From: Chelonoidis abingdonii
Taxonomy: Eukaryota; Chordata; Testudines; Testudinidae
Assembly (NCBI RefSeq): GCF_003597395.2
Contig: NC_133771.1
Coordinates: 134,573,010-134,637,009 of the forward strand
Direction: 5' to 3'
DNA length: 64,000 nucleotides
Below, one piece after another: positions 44,388-55,917 of this stretch; positions within the stretch are counted from its first letter, which is position 1, and every line of letters begins with the position of its first letter. The position numbers and the translations under genes are program-made. Below the pieces are notes generated by a model, which was given only the letters and a program-made list of their open reading frames with translations, made no database searches and was not told where the DNA came from.

Positions 44388-44699
44388 TCAATCCATGGTT
44401 TAAACATAAGACCTTATATGTAAAACGCACTTTGACAGTGGGGGCCCAATTTTATCATGTGATGAGTATTTCCTGAGAGTCTGAGTTCAATGGGAGCTGA
44501 AGGTTCTTGCTAGATCAGCCTGTAGCCTAGGGTTTCTGCTTAAAGTTACTATGGAGCTTTCTCCTCTTTTAGGTTTGTTTTTGTTTTTTAACCGAGTGCC
44601 AATTAGACGGGTTTTAAGTGAGGCTGGAGTACTTTTTGTTCAAATGAGAAATTTTTAGTCCCTTGAAGTGTAATGGATTTTAAACAGAAATTCTCTCCT

Positions 44700-45070
44700 G
44701 CTGTGCATTGATCAGCTATTGATTAGTGAGGGTTTGAACTGAATTATTGCTGCCAAATAAAAGGCCTTCAGGATGAAGGAACTGACCTGAGAGCAGTGTT
44801 ATATGAAAAGTAAGCCAACCTTTTGTGGTGGGATCGAAAGGCCCTGGTCACTCTTGAGGGGAAAAAATGTTAATTGAAAAATTCCTTAAATAGGTAACAG
44901 CTCTGGAAGTCTGCTTTACATAAAAGGTATGAAATCCCAATCAGCCGATAGGAGAGAAAAGGAACCTGCAGTTCAAGTGGGAGTTTGCTCTCTCTGATGG
45001 TGCTGATTAATTTCCCATTCATGGATGACATAGAGTGATGGAAATGAGTCCTTTCAGAAGAAAGGACTAA
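44700..45070. promoter_or_regulatory. Candidate conserved non-coding element
   Basis: Repeat-free, with TGATCAGCTATTGATTAGTG, GAATTATTGCTG, GTTAATTGAAAAATT and TGCTGATTAATTTCCCATTC. Homeodomain-type cores are frequent and evenly spaced. Unverified. Confidence 0.3.
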
Positions 45071-45119
45071 TGACAACTGGACCTGTGTAACCTGAAGGAA
45101 GTTTGAATTAATTGGCTCC

Positions 45120-45198
45120 TTGACACAGAAAGTTAAAACAAAAGAACTTCCTATTGGGTGGAAAGATTTATCCCAGATCTAGCAGAAAAACAAATATA
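45120..45198 (+). repeat. About 78-bp direct duplication, copy B
   Basis: Partner of 43856-43933, about 1264 bp downstream, directly after the candidate regulatory block. Confidence 0.75.
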
Positions 45199-45399
45199 TT
45201 GGCTTGATTCAGCTTCAAAAGCCTGGCTCATTTCTTATTTTACACTTTCAGATCACTGCTCCAAAACTTTACAAAATGGGCAGTGCAAGATAACTGAAAT
45301 ATGTTGACCACATTCCAAAAGCTATTAATAAAAATATAACTGTTCTGAAACAATTCTTTTTCTTTCCAACCTGGAAATGAACACTATGGTTGATGTTTT
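45199..45399. other. Short unclassified intergenic DNA
   Basis: Nothing recognised. Confidence 0.4.
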
Positions 45400-45605
45400 A
45401 TTTTCAGAGGAGTGCCTAATACAGGTGCCCCAATCCATATTTAAGAATTTAAATCAATGCCCTGATTTGTGGAGGTGCTGAGCACCTGCAGGTACCATTG
45501 ACTTCAATGTGAGTTGTAGTTGCTTAGGACCTCTGAAAATCAGGCTAGAGCTTTTAGGTGCCTAACTTTAGACAACCATATTTGAAAAGTTTGGCCCATG
45601 TCTAA
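45400..45605. repeat. Palindromic repeat, family 2
   Basis: 'gtgctgagcacctgcaggta', centre 'cattgacttcaatgtgagtt', then 'acctctgaaaatcaggctag', 'aggtgcctaactttagacaa' and 'tttgaaaagtttggccc'. This is the fullest family 2 copy here. Confidence 0.65.
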
Positions 45606-45689
45606 TACAAATAGTGATTACATGCCCAGGAAATAAACTTGAAAATGAGATGATTTAAGTGTATAAGTACTTTCATGGGGAGAAAATAT

Positions 45690-46032
45690 TGGGTACTAAA
45701 GGACTCTTTAATCTAGCATAAAAAGGCCTAGTAAGAATCAATGGCTGGAAGTTAGAGACAGACAAATTCAAATTCGAAATAAGGCACACATTTTTATCAG
45801 TGAAGGTTATAAACCATTGGAACAAATTACTAAGGGAAGTGCTGAATTATCCATCTCTTGATGTCTTCAGATCAAGGTTGGATTCCTTTCTGGAAGACAT
45901 GCTATAGTCAAACACAAATTATTGAGCTCAACACGGGATAACTGGGTGCAATTTAATGGCCTGTATTACAGAGGAGATTAGATTAGATGATTGAATGGTC
46001 CCTTCTGGCCTTAAATGCTAAGAATCTATGTT
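45690..46032 (+). mobile_element. CR1 LINE 3' end
   Basis: 'cacatttttatcagtgaagg', 'ataaaccattggaacaaatt', 'cttcagatcaaggttggatt', 'tggcctgtattacagaggag' and 'gatgattgaatggtcccttc' followed by 'tggcc' are consecutive phrases of the sauropsid CR1 3' end. It finishes near an 'aagaatctatg' tail. Confidence 0.85.
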
Positions 46033-46224
46033 GTTTAAAGAAGCATGTCCTTTCATTTATTTTAGGCTTTTTGCCTTTTAATTTAGAGTATCCCTCCTTT
46101 ATTGTATTATGAGCAGGGTAAATGTTTAGGAGCATTAAACTGGTGTATTCTGCTTTTGAAGCACATGCATTATCCCTATTTCTGTTAGAAAATTACATAC
46201 AAGAATAAACTGGAGAAGAGCAGC

Positions 46225-46290
46225 CCAATCTTGCTCCCACTGAAGTCAATAGGAATCAGTCAGGTTGTATCAGGCCCTGGACCCTGAAAA
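46225..46290. repeat. Palindromic repeat, family 1 (short)
   Basis: 'gcccaatcttgctcccactg' then 'aagtcaataggaatcagtca' and 'tcaggccc'. Confidence 0.5.
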
Positions 46291-46753
46291 CTATGACTTT
46301 GCAGTGCAGAAGATAACGATCTGGAAAAAAGAAAAACACACTCAAAAAAGGTCTGACAATACTTTTCACCTACTCCCAAAATATCTGCTTCATTTCTGCC
46401 TATCGAGGTTTCTCTCTCCAACAAGCAGATTAACAAATTAACTACTGTATTTCTAATCTCTAGTTTACCCTTGGGGTATGATAAACCCCAAATCTTTAGT
46501 CAGTGATGACAAGGACCAAGTTTAGAATAAGAATCAAAAGAAAAAGCTCCTAAAGTTAGTTTAAAACTCTATCAGCGACACAGCAAATGCCCTAGAGTCA
46601 AGAAACTACTATCTGATATCATGTCTACTGCTGTGATTATAGAACCTGGTTTTAAAGGTAAAAATTGGACTAGCGGGTGGGATTTCTTGCCAGCTTTCTA
46701 GACAGTCAGGGTTTTGTGGGGGCAGAGAAGTCTACTTCTCCTCTCAGCCCATT
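46291..46753. other. Unclassified intergenic DNA
   Basis: Nothing recognised. Confidence 0.4.
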
Positions 46754-46761
46754 CCCTAACC

Positions 46762-48125
46762 CAGGGCTGGCTTTAGGAAGTGCGGGGCCCAATTCAAACA
46801 TTCTCGGCGGGGCCCTGGCAGGGATGACTTAAAAAAAAATTGGAAAAAAAGCCTCTCATTTCTTTCATGTATTATTTACTTTGCATAACTATATGAATAA
46901 CAAAATTATATATTACATACATTGCATCATATATGCTGTTGATTGGCTATTAATGACTGCCGTTTCACAGGTGTGGGTCCCCGCCACTCCCTGGGGGTGT
47001 GCACATGTGTGGGTCCAGCTGCTCCCTGCCCCCCTCATTGCATCAGGTGTGCAGAGTTACTGCCCTGGAAACTGCAAGGCAGCAGTGGACAATGGGGCTG
47101 GCTGGCAGCGCCAGGGGCTGACTGAGGTGGGTCTGGCTGCAGCCAGGGCAAGGGGTGTTGGGATTGGTTGGAGATGGGGTGTGGGGAGGGCTGGCTTCAG
47201 GCAGGACCAACAGGGGGTGCAGCAGGGGTTTGTAGGGCTGGAGACAGAGGAGTGTGGGACTGGCTGGCTTCAGGCATGGGGTGCAGTAGGGTTGACTGGA
47301 GACAGGGCAGGGGTGCGGGGTGGGCAGTGGTGTGCAGGGCTGGTGCGGGCGGCAGTTTGTGGGGGGCTGGCTGGCTTTGGGCAGGGCTGCAGAGCTGTGT
47401 GGTGGGAGTAGAGACAGGAAAGGGGGTTTGGCAGGGGCTGGCGGTGGGCAATAGGTGTGCAAAGCCGGCTGCAGGGGGGGCAGACTGGTGTGAGCAGGGC
47501 GGGGTGCAGCAGAGTCAGTTAGGAACCCTAGTCCCTTATAAGTAGCCCCCCAAACCCCTTCTACCCCGCCTGGACCTTTTAAATAGCTGCAGGGCACTGG
47601 GGAATGCATAGGGGAGGCGGGGCTCCGGGGACTATTTAAAAGACCGGGGTGGCAGAGGCAGCTGGGCCCCCGGGCCCTTTAATAGGCCCGAGCCCTCACT
47701 GCCCCAGGGCTTCTGGGGGATATTTAAAGGGACCCAGAGCTCCAGCCGCGGGCGCGGGCTTGCGTGCTCTGGCCAGAGCGCTAGACGGGAGGGCCCGCGA
47801 CCCGCTCTCCCAGCCGGAGCGCGGCAAAAGCCCCGCCGCCCCCGTTCTCCAGCCGGAGCCCCGGCCGAGCGCAGCAAAGCCCCGCCGCCCCGTTCTCCCG
47901 GCCGGAGCCCCGGCCCGAGCGCAGCAAAGCCCCGCCACCCAGGCTGGAGCTCTAGCTGGGAGAGCGAGGCTGCTCCGCTCTCCCTCGGGCGCTTCGCTCA
48001 AAGGAAGACCCCAGAGCACACCGCAGCCGGGGACCGGGGTAAGTGTAAAAAAAAATTTTTAAAAGATGCCTAAGGCGCGGGCCCGATTCCCCAGAATCGG
48101 TGGAATCGGCCTAAAGCTGGCCCTG
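46762..48125. mobile_element. GC-rich hAT element, 1364 bp, perfect 8-bp duplication
   Basis: The ends CAGGGCTGGCTTTAGG and CCTAAAGCTGGCCCTG are perfect 16-bp inverses. Identical ccctaacc flanks lie at 46754-46761 and 48126-48133. The left 200 bases are AT-rich, the rest strongly GC-rich. G-rich repeats at 47090-47470 and CpG-rich repeats at 47740-48030 give long open frames on both strands (46881-47411 plus, 47043-47609 minus, 47649-48062 plus). None shows a BED finger, RNase-H-like transposase core or hAT dimerisation block, so the element is non-autonomous. Confidence 0.9.
47812..47945. repeat. CpG-rich minisatellite in the hAT element
   Basis: Units of about 50 bp carry 'agccggagc', 'gcagcaaagccccgccgccc' and 'cgttctcc' and recur about 2.5 times. 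CpG steps are frequent, as in an unmethylated or recent sequence. Confidence 0.7.
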
Positions 48126-48133
48126 CCCTAACC

Positions 48134-48814
48134 AGTCAGGACTCTGGGGCAATGCTGGCCTTCACATCACTGCTGATGACATGAGGACTGGGGCTCCATA
48201 CAAGTTTAAGAGCAGAGTCTGAAGAAAGACTAAGTACAAAGTAGAGGGGCTGGTGTGAGACCATGACTAGAGTGAGAAGCAGGAGATGCTGTCCGTAGAG
48301 GGCTGTCTTCTGGGTAGTGGATTAGCAACAATGACATCTTCTGCAAAGAGGTGCAAACAACCTCACAAACGTTTCCTCAGGATCTTCCCCAGGACACAAA
48401 ATAAGAAGTTGCATTATAAATAATGTTGTGTGTTAGCTAATGATAACTTAGGTACCAAGCCACTCTTACATCATTTATGAGGACATATGAGAAGTCCCTA
48501 TAGGGGTATGAGCTGATCAGGAGAGCAGACACCAAACAATTGATTTATGAGAAGAAGAAGGGATGCAAGAAGTTGCCCCATGCAAAGGCATATGTTTAAT
48601 AGGGATATGGCCAGCTCTACTTAGTTATTTTAAATAGCCCCCAAGATACTTGTACAGAATACTTTTTCCCTTTGAGGAGAGGGGAAGTCGTCTGTGTCCT
48701 TTTCAGAGCCCTGATGGTCCCTATATCTTATATACCAAAGCCTACATCATGACCACATCCCTTCAAACTTTGGAGCCTGTCAACTTCACTCCTCACTGCG
48801 CAACTAGTGGACAG
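48134..48814. other. Unclassified intergenic DNA
   Basis: Nothing recognised. Confidence 0.45.
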
Positions 48815-49060
48815 ATTCAAAGCACTTTCCAAACAAGCAGAGCACAATGTCACCCTGACTGTTTATGCCTCAAAACACCCATGTGAGGTAGATGTGATAA
48901 CAATATTTCTATTTTACGGATGGGGAACCTAAGGCACAGAGAGGGTAAATAACCTTCCTAAGGCCAGCAAGTCGGTGTCAGACCCAAGACTAGAAGCCAG
49001 GACCCCAATTCCAATTCCATTGTCCTACTCACCAGATAATGCTGCCTCTCTAGGATCAGT
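48815..49060 (-). repeat. MIR/CORE-SINE, antisense, near full length
   Basis: 'attcaaagcactttccaaac', 'cacccatgtgaggtagatgt', 'tttctattttacggatgggg', 'aaggcacagagagggtaaat' and 'gactagaagccaggacccca' follow the inverse MIR order through to 'ataatgctgcctctc'. Confidence 0.75.
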
Positions 49061-51974
49061 ATTATTGCACTTTGATGATGAGCCCTTTTATCAAATATCT
49101 GGCATTTTAGAAATGACAATTAGAATGTCTTTCATTTTTGAAAAATGAGCGCGAGAATATTGAAGTGTCCTCCCACAAAAGCATCTTTGTCTAACTGGAG
49201 CCAAAGATTTGGACGCACTCAAGACAAAATGAAGGACCCAAACACACACAAAACACACGTCTGAAAAGGAATAGTCTATGTCACTCTTTAAAATGTATTG
49301 TTCATTTACATTCCTTAGTGGTTTTATTGAAATAGACCAAATTCACTGTGTAATGTACATGAGAGCTCATTCTAGCTTTTTTTTGCTTTTTTTTTTTTTT
49401 AAATCCTGGGTAGCTATATTATTCACATCAGTATTTCCTTCTGGGCCCTTAAGATGGCATAAAGATGAGAACTATAAGATAAATGTCCTAAGCAATAGAT
49501 GGAAGATGAAAGGTGACAAAATATATTCAAGCCAATAATAAACAGAGAGCATTTGTCTGGTAAGTGAAAACAACCGACTGGCCACAATTGTGTCATAGAG
49601 TCTGCAATCATTTTCAACTGAGACTTTAAATTTCCTGTTCAGGACTGGCTGGCTTATTAATTATTTAAACATAAATTGAATTAACAAAATATTCAACATA
49701 TGTCCTTTTAAAGCCTCTTAAATCTGACAGCATCACACGGGAGATCTGTGCAGCCATGTTCTTTGAAGTGGGAAGGGGAGGGGAGGTATTGGGGATGACT
49801 GGGTAAGTAAAACATAACCTGAAGGTGGTCGATTTAAAGCTGTGTTAGTGGCCTGAACTTTCAAGTCCCAAAGGGAAAGGATGATTAATGCCACTACCAA
49901 ATGTATACCCATACCTGACCCTGATCTCATCAAATCCTGCTGCCACCATCTGCTGTTTTTAATTCCTCTGCAATATTTGTATTTGCTACCTCCTTCCTAC
50001 AAAGAAAGGGAGAAAAATCTCCCCTTCTTATGAATGGTGTGATCTGGTTGTACTGGCTGAACACGGGCCAGGAGGCATCTGTTGCTTATAGTCCTGACAG
50101 CATCTGCTACTATTTCTCACTTTTCCCAGCATGCTGTGAGATATGGTTTCTCCCAAAGGTGGCCTTTGTATGCACCATTGTCAATTCCATCATTGTCTGC
50201 CACAGCCTGTTCCCACGATGCAGTGGTAGTTATTACCACACTGCAAAACCTTTCTCGCTGACTATCTGTAATCTAAGATATTGTGTGATTGAGTTATGCA
50301 ATTAACCCTTTGCCTATGCATCAAGCCACTAAAAGAAAAAAGAAAAGGGATAGACCATTTTGGAAAGAAAATTTTGGGGGCTGATGATTGATAGAAACCT
50401 GAAACAGATTTTTTTTAAAATAATGATGGTTTGACCATGTTTTTAAATAAATAAATAAAAGCAAAAATGTTCTAACTAGCCATTTTAATTCATTTTTTAA
50501 AAAATCCTATAAAGGATGCATTGTTTTTTTACTGATTCCTAATACGGCTATTAAGCATTGTAACAAAATGTGTGTGGATGCTATTATTTATGTGTCTGAT
50601 CTTTAAATACCCTCTGCTAGTGTGTGATACAGACTGAGGCTTCTGATGGACATAGGCGCCCCAAGCTGTCATCTTGCCTTGTCCTTCTGTCAAACAGTTA
50701 GTGTGTCAAGCGCTTCTCCTGGGAACTTTTAGACTAAGAGACTGTAAGTGCAGAAAGACCCAGTCTCCAGAGAGCTACTTTTAACTCATGACAATATCCT
50801 TGGTGTCAGCTCAGAATAGCCCACTATGGGGCAGGAAGAAAGAAGGCACAACAGATGTTACTAGTAAAACCACATTCACAATTCTGTAAAAGTTATTGCC
50901 GCTATGCACCTACTCACCAAAAAGCTACTGAAAAGATGACCAGATTCCTAGAACTTCAATTTTAGTCAATTTTGTTCACATAAATCTCATAACATAGAAT
51001 CAGTACAATTAAAATTGACATCACATCTTTCACATGGGTATGTCCCTCCCACTCCTTCTGGTTCAGTTGTTATAGATTGTCCTTTGAAGAGATATATAGT
51101 TCCCTTTAAAAATATTTATTCCTAAAATAGGAAGTGAGATTTGACCTCCCCAAACTCTATCTTATGCCCTCTCTCCTTTTTTAAAAAATTAATTACATAG
51201 GACTCATACCTTCCTTCACAAATACTCCCAGAGATTTCAATTAAAACTACTTGTGCAATAAAAAAATACTACTTAGAGTGAGCAAGGGGTTGATGCTATG
51301 GTGCATAATAATTATTGGATGACTTTCTCCACTCTATAAAATCCTTAAACAGGAAATATCATGGGGCATGTCTAAAATGCTGCAGAACCAACAAAAAAAA
51401 ATACAAGAGATGTGAGAAATGTTACAAAATTGACTCCTCCATGAATTTGCACTGGGACCCAGTTCATCCCTTCTCGTGCTTAATTTCTGATTGTCACACT
51501 GAGGAACATCAAAAGGTTCAAGCAGGGCACACTCTGAAAGGGGAAAATTCACCACAGGATTCAAAATACCTCATCTTGCTACTATATACGTAGCACAGGA
51601 CCATGGGTATTTCCACTGCTGGTCTCATCTGAGGTATATGTTTTTGGTTCCTTGGGAAAGGACCTGAGGTTTTTGGTCGCAACTTGCTTCATGTCTTATG
51701 ATTCCTGTTTTAAGCAGGAACCTGTATTTTTTTTTAATATGTTTTCATCCCCAGATGACAACAGCAGTGCAACCCCTCTGCACAGCTGATGAGGAGCAGG
51801 GGCGAGAATGCATGAGACCTGCAGCCAAAGTGAGAGTGACATAAATAGGATAGGAAAGAGTTGGGTGTGGGAGTAGGTTTCCCTCACTCTCATAATGGCT
51901 GCACTGATGTCACAATAAAATGTGTATATGTGGGCAAAGATTACAAAGGAGAGTTACTGTACAGACACACTATA
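49061..51974. other. Long unclassified intergenic stretch
   Basis: About 2.9 kb without a repeat or gene I can support. A 92-codon plus-strand frame at 51315-51593 is Cys-rich but has no spaced zinc-binding pattern. The block at 50540-50760 is repeat-free and might be conserved; the evidence is weak. Confidence 0.45.
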
Positions 51975-52140
51975 CTCTTTGGTTCTGATTCTTCATTACC
52001 TCACATCTTGGACAGTCATTTAAACCTGTGCAAAGTGAGTGTAAAACATTACTGCCAATGTAAGCGAATGGGGAATTCTGATCTGATACCATTTTACACT
52101 CAAGCTGCACAGCTGTAAGGCTGTGGAGAATCAGGCCCTT
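51975..52140. repeat. Palindromic repeat, family 1 (long form)
   Basis: 'ggttctgattcttcattacc', 'gtgcaaagtgagtgtaaaac', 'gggaattctgatctgatacc' and 'ggagaatcaggccc' form opposed arms. Confidence 0.6.
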
Positions 52141-53004
52141 CATAGACTGAATTGAATATGCAGAGACAAGTTCCTCTCGTGATGTTAGATAAAAATTCTT
52201 CTACTGAGCTGCTATTGGGTCAGGCCAGTAATGCTAAATTGCTAAATCTCAGTGTGGGTTCCCTCTCTGTTCTCCGAAACCCTGCCTGAGGTGTTTCCAG
52301 AGACAGTGGCTCATAAGAGGGAAACCCATAGTAGTATGGTGAGTTGAAGCCATGCTACCATGGAGGAATGGGAAAATTAGGATGCAGCACAGAGTCCAAG
52401 GAATCAATCCTCTGTACAGGAAACCCTCAGCCTCTTGTAGATACCTAAGATCCATGTAGAGATCTAGTAGGATCCACAAATTCCAAGAAACTGAGCACCT
52501 TGGCAAGGGTTTAAACAGACAGTGTTTCTAGTGCCTTGGGTAGAATTGTAGAAACGTGATAACGTAACCCACTTTTGTAAAACACCTAAAGATCCACCGA
52601 TGAAAAGTGGATCCACAGACAAAAAGGTGCTGGGTACTAAGATTAACCCACCCAGGGGTCAAACTGACCCTTGACGGATCTCTTGAGGTGGGTGAGGCTG
52701 TCCAAATGACCCAAACTGTTGGGCTGAAGCTGAAGATTTCTCTGGAATTTGGTGTGCAGATCCAATTGCTAACAACCTGTCTGCTTTTTCTGAGATGACT
52801 GCTCATTGATGCAACGCAGAGTGCACTGAATCAATTTCCACAGTAGTGTGGAATAGTATTCCTGGGCTTTTATACTGACAGCTTTTCTTCATAGACGATA
52901 CTCAGCTTTTTCTATCCATTTTGCATGCAGCAAGGCAAAGGCCATATAAATGAATGCTACTGTGAAAGGTTTGTTCAGTTATTGAACTCTCATTGAGAAT
53001 ACAA
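52141..53004. other. Unclassified intergenic DNA
   Basis: The stretch near 52570-52610 ('acacctaaagatccaccgat') may be a worn SINE 3' end. Otherwise nothing recognised. Confidence 0.4.
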
Positions 53005-53430
53005 TTGATGGGCCAAATTCAGACCTGGAGTAAGGAGGCACAACTGCACTGACTTCAATAGAGAGATGTATGCTCACCCCAGGTCTGAATTTTTCCCTTT
53101 GAGTGATGATAGCCTCTGCTAGACAGTTTTTCCTTAGTCTATCTCAGACTAATATTCTAAGCATTATCGGCCAGATTCTGCTACCCTTCTTCACTTTGAA
53201 TAGCACTAATTTCCACATGTAGTCCTACTGAAATCAATGGAACAGCTCACGGAGTACCTAGGAGGTAGAATTTGGTCCTATGACGATAACAGGCCCAATC
53301 CACAAAAGCATTTAAACACATACCATAATTCACTTTCAGCTTATGAGTAGCCTTACTGAAATCAATGGAACTATTCACATGCTCAATGTTAAGCACATGC
53401 ACAAATGCTTTGCTAGATCAGGGCCTATGA
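53005..53430. repeat. Three adjacent family 1 repeats
   Basis: 53010-53100: 'gccaaattcagacctggagt' mirrors 'ccccaggtctgaatttttcc'. 53165-53280: 'ggccagattctgctaccctt' mirrors 'ctaggaggtagaatttggtc'. 53290-53430: 'ggcccaatccacaaaagcat' mirrors 'aatgctttgctagatcaggg'. Each has an 'actgaaatcaatgg' or 'actgacttcaatag' centre. Confidence 0.65.
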
Positions 53431-53989
53431 GAGTATTTCACAGCAAGCGGCAATGTAATACTTTTATGTTTTGTTTGGCAGTAGAAACATATATAGACAA
53501 GATACTGTTGACACAGGTTACACCTTTGTTTCAGTGCAATTTGGACTGAGGTCTGCTGTGTCTTCCTCTCACTCTGACATTGTTTTCAGCAGCTCCATGC
53601 TCTAGCCAGACAAAAATCCTACAAACATGTGCATGTAGCGTTCAGTTACAAATGTGACAGGGGGCTGTTTTAGATCAAGCATTGCACTGAAATAAAAGGA
53701 TGTACAAAGAGCTTTTCGCAAAATTGTTAAGGCTCCCATTGTACAAAAGTGAAATTACCATAAAACTACATTGAGGCATAGGTGGCATTTATTTCCATCG
53801 GAAAGCTAGTTCAGCCACACACACAAGAGAAGGCTGACCATGATGGCTAAAGGCAAAGTGTTACATTTTACCCAGGGTCAGGCCAGAGGAGAGAGTCTGT
53901 ATGAAGGACAGTGAAACGTAACCATACTAATTCAACAGCATTATCTTCTTTTTTTGCTGCAGAAGTCAACCATTGCTAAATATGCTCTC
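53431..53989. other. Unclassified intergenic DNA
   Basis: Nothing recognised. Confidence 0.4.
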
Positions 53990-54200
53990 TCTCTCTCTTG
54001 TTAACAAGAGACTTTAACCTCATCGTGTGCCATGACGGCTTTCCCCCGACTCGGGAATTTTCACAAGACAATGCTGGGTGTCAGGCATTGTTAGCAAGCC
54101 AAGCACTGTTTGCGGAACAAAAACAGACTCTTTGGGGTTTAGTGAATTTTTGTCCTTTGGCAGTTTTCTTTACCCTCTTAGAACTTTTTATTATTATTAT
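53990..54200. promoter_or_regulatory. Candidate conserved non-coding element
   Basis: Repeat-free, retains CpGs ('catcgtgtgccatgacggc'), with the TTCACAAGACAATG and TTGTCCTTTGGCAG (SOX/TCF-like) motifs. It lies within an accidental 162-codon plus-strand frame (53998-54486) without a domain. Confidence 0.25.
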
Positions 54201-54779
54201 TCTGTTTCCTGCTAAGGATGCAGCATGTGGTCTTCATCAGACCTGGCCCCTGGTCCTTAGCACTGCAGTGACCCTCCTTTGTCATTCCTTTGCATTTTTA
54301 ATTGTGCTGATTTTCTCTCCATCCCCACATATACTCCCCCCACCATCCCCTTTCAGGGGTGGAGGTGCTGGGGGAGGGTGGGGGAGAGAGAGAGTTTTGC
54401 TAGGTTGTTGTTTTTCCCAGGGCTTCCCCGGCAACAACTCAAACATGGTCTCAGCCAATCAGAAAGGTTTTCAAAGGTCAGGTTAAATCAGGAAAGGAGG
54501 AGGTGGGGCTCATGTATTGTGCTCTATGGCAGGTGACCACTATGTGAGAACAAAGAGTGGGTCAGGGCTGGAGCCAGATCCCTTTTCTCAGGCCCATGTT
54601 CTCCACTCCTCACAATCTGTCTAAATTTAACTTGCCATTGAGGGCCTCGGCTGCAGAAAACAGCTTTATGTCGACTAATCCAGGCAGAAGTAAGAGTAGA
54701 CACAGAGACAGGTTTGAAGGCGGGGAAACTGCTATTCTGCTCCTTTTTTTTTTTTTCCCCCTTCCCCTCTGCCTCCAAT

Positions 54780-55100
54780 GAAAAGTTTTCTGAACAAAAA
54801 AAAATTAGTGACAAGATTAATCAGCCCGTGGAGCTGAAACACATGCTTGACTTAAACAACCTCTTTGCTGTTATTAACAACTGTTCTAGCATTTCTCTTG
54901 TTATGCTAATGTTACAGATTAGAGTAAAATCTATTCCTTCTTTGCTGAACAGGCCCATTGATAGAGGCTGATCTATTTTTTTCTCCCCTTTTAATTCTTT
55001 TTATCATCTCCAGGCGCAAGTGTTTTCGGCAGCAAGAACAACAGAACATGTAAAAACAAAACTGCACACAAAAGTGACTAGCCCTCACGTACGCTAAAAT
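54780..55100. promoter_or_regulatory. Candidate conserved non-coding element
   Basis: Contains GACAAGATTAATCAGCC, TTATGCTAATGTTAC (octamer-like), TTGCTGTTATTAACAACTG and CCCATTGATAGAGGC. Repeat-free and AT-rich. Unverified. Confidence 0.3.
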
Positions 55101-55395
55101 CATTAATACATACAAATATATATCAGGCTCAGCTATCACCTTGAAATAATGTTCTGGATGTTGTAACACAGACTGACAACAAAAGACAGGAAATTCAGAG
55201 TAGCGGCCAATGTCCTACTCATTTATTTAACCTGCAGACACTCAACAGTAAATGGGTTAAAGGAAACCTGCCATGATTCGCTTTAATAACTCAGCAGAAT
55301 GAAAATGTGTTGAAGAACTCAGCATTGTTTTAGGGCTCTGTCTAGTGCAATGGACCAATATACGTTTCCAGGCTCTTAAGAGTTAGGGATGAAGG
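55101..55395. other. Unclassified intergenic DNA
   Basis: Nothing recognised. Confidence 0.4.
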
Positions 55396-55465
55396 AGCTG
55401 ATCTGGCTCCCAATTAAGTCCATAGGACTTTCTGCTCACTGGGAGCAGGATTGGTCCCAAAGTGT
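55396..55465. repeat. Palindromic repeat, family 1
   Basis: 'gagctgatctggctcccaat' mirrors 'ctgggagcaggattggtccc'. Confidence 0.55.
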
Positions 55466-55663
55466 CAGCCAGGGCTTTGAATTTTGTCTTTTGTTAGTTT
55501 CTGTCACAACCCTAATGTTATTTAAATGTTTCTTTTTTATTTAGTTTCCTCTGTCTTTTTCGTCAACCCAAAAGAAAAGGAAAGAGAGAAATCTTTTATG
55601 GATAGCTACGAAACTTGGATTTTTTTTTTAACCTAAGAGACCATAACATTGAGTAGTATTTTG
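55466..55663. other. Short unclassified spacer
   Basis: Nothing recognised. Confidence 0.4.
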
Positions 55664-55665
55664 TA

Positions 55666-55785
55666 GGGTTGCCAACCCTCCAGGATTGGCCTGGCATCTC
55701 CAGGAATTAAAGATTAATCTTTAATTAAAGCTTATGTCATGTGATGAAATCTCCAGAATACATCCTACCAAAATTGGCAACCCTC
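55666..55785. mobile_element. TA-flanked MITE, 120 bp
   Basis: 'gggttgccaaccctccagga' at the left is mirrored by 'ttggcaaccct' at the right. TA stands on the left (55664-55665) and near the right end (55787-55788). An inner palindrome 'taaagattaatctttaatta' marks the centre. Confidence 0.7.
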
Positions 55786-55917
55786 GTATTTTGGCTTTTT
55801 CAAAACCATGATGTGACATGATGACACGTTTATTAATTTACATGTACAGCATGCACACATTTGCACTATCACATACCCTCCACACCAGAATTGCTCTGAC
55901 AGAAATAAGTGGAAACA

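Noticed and set aside
46881..48062. Long frames on both strands (up to 188 codons)
   Set aside because: All lie inside the GC-rich hAT element, where stop codons are rare. They are Gly/Trp- or Pro-rich translations of tandem repeats.
51315..51593. Cys-rich 92-codon frame
   Set aside because: Cysteine spacing does not fit a zinc finger or knottin, and nothing supports a gene.
53998..54486. 162-codon plus-strand frame with hydrophobic stretches
   Set aside because: The hydrophobic part comes from T-rich DNA; no start context, no homology I recognise.
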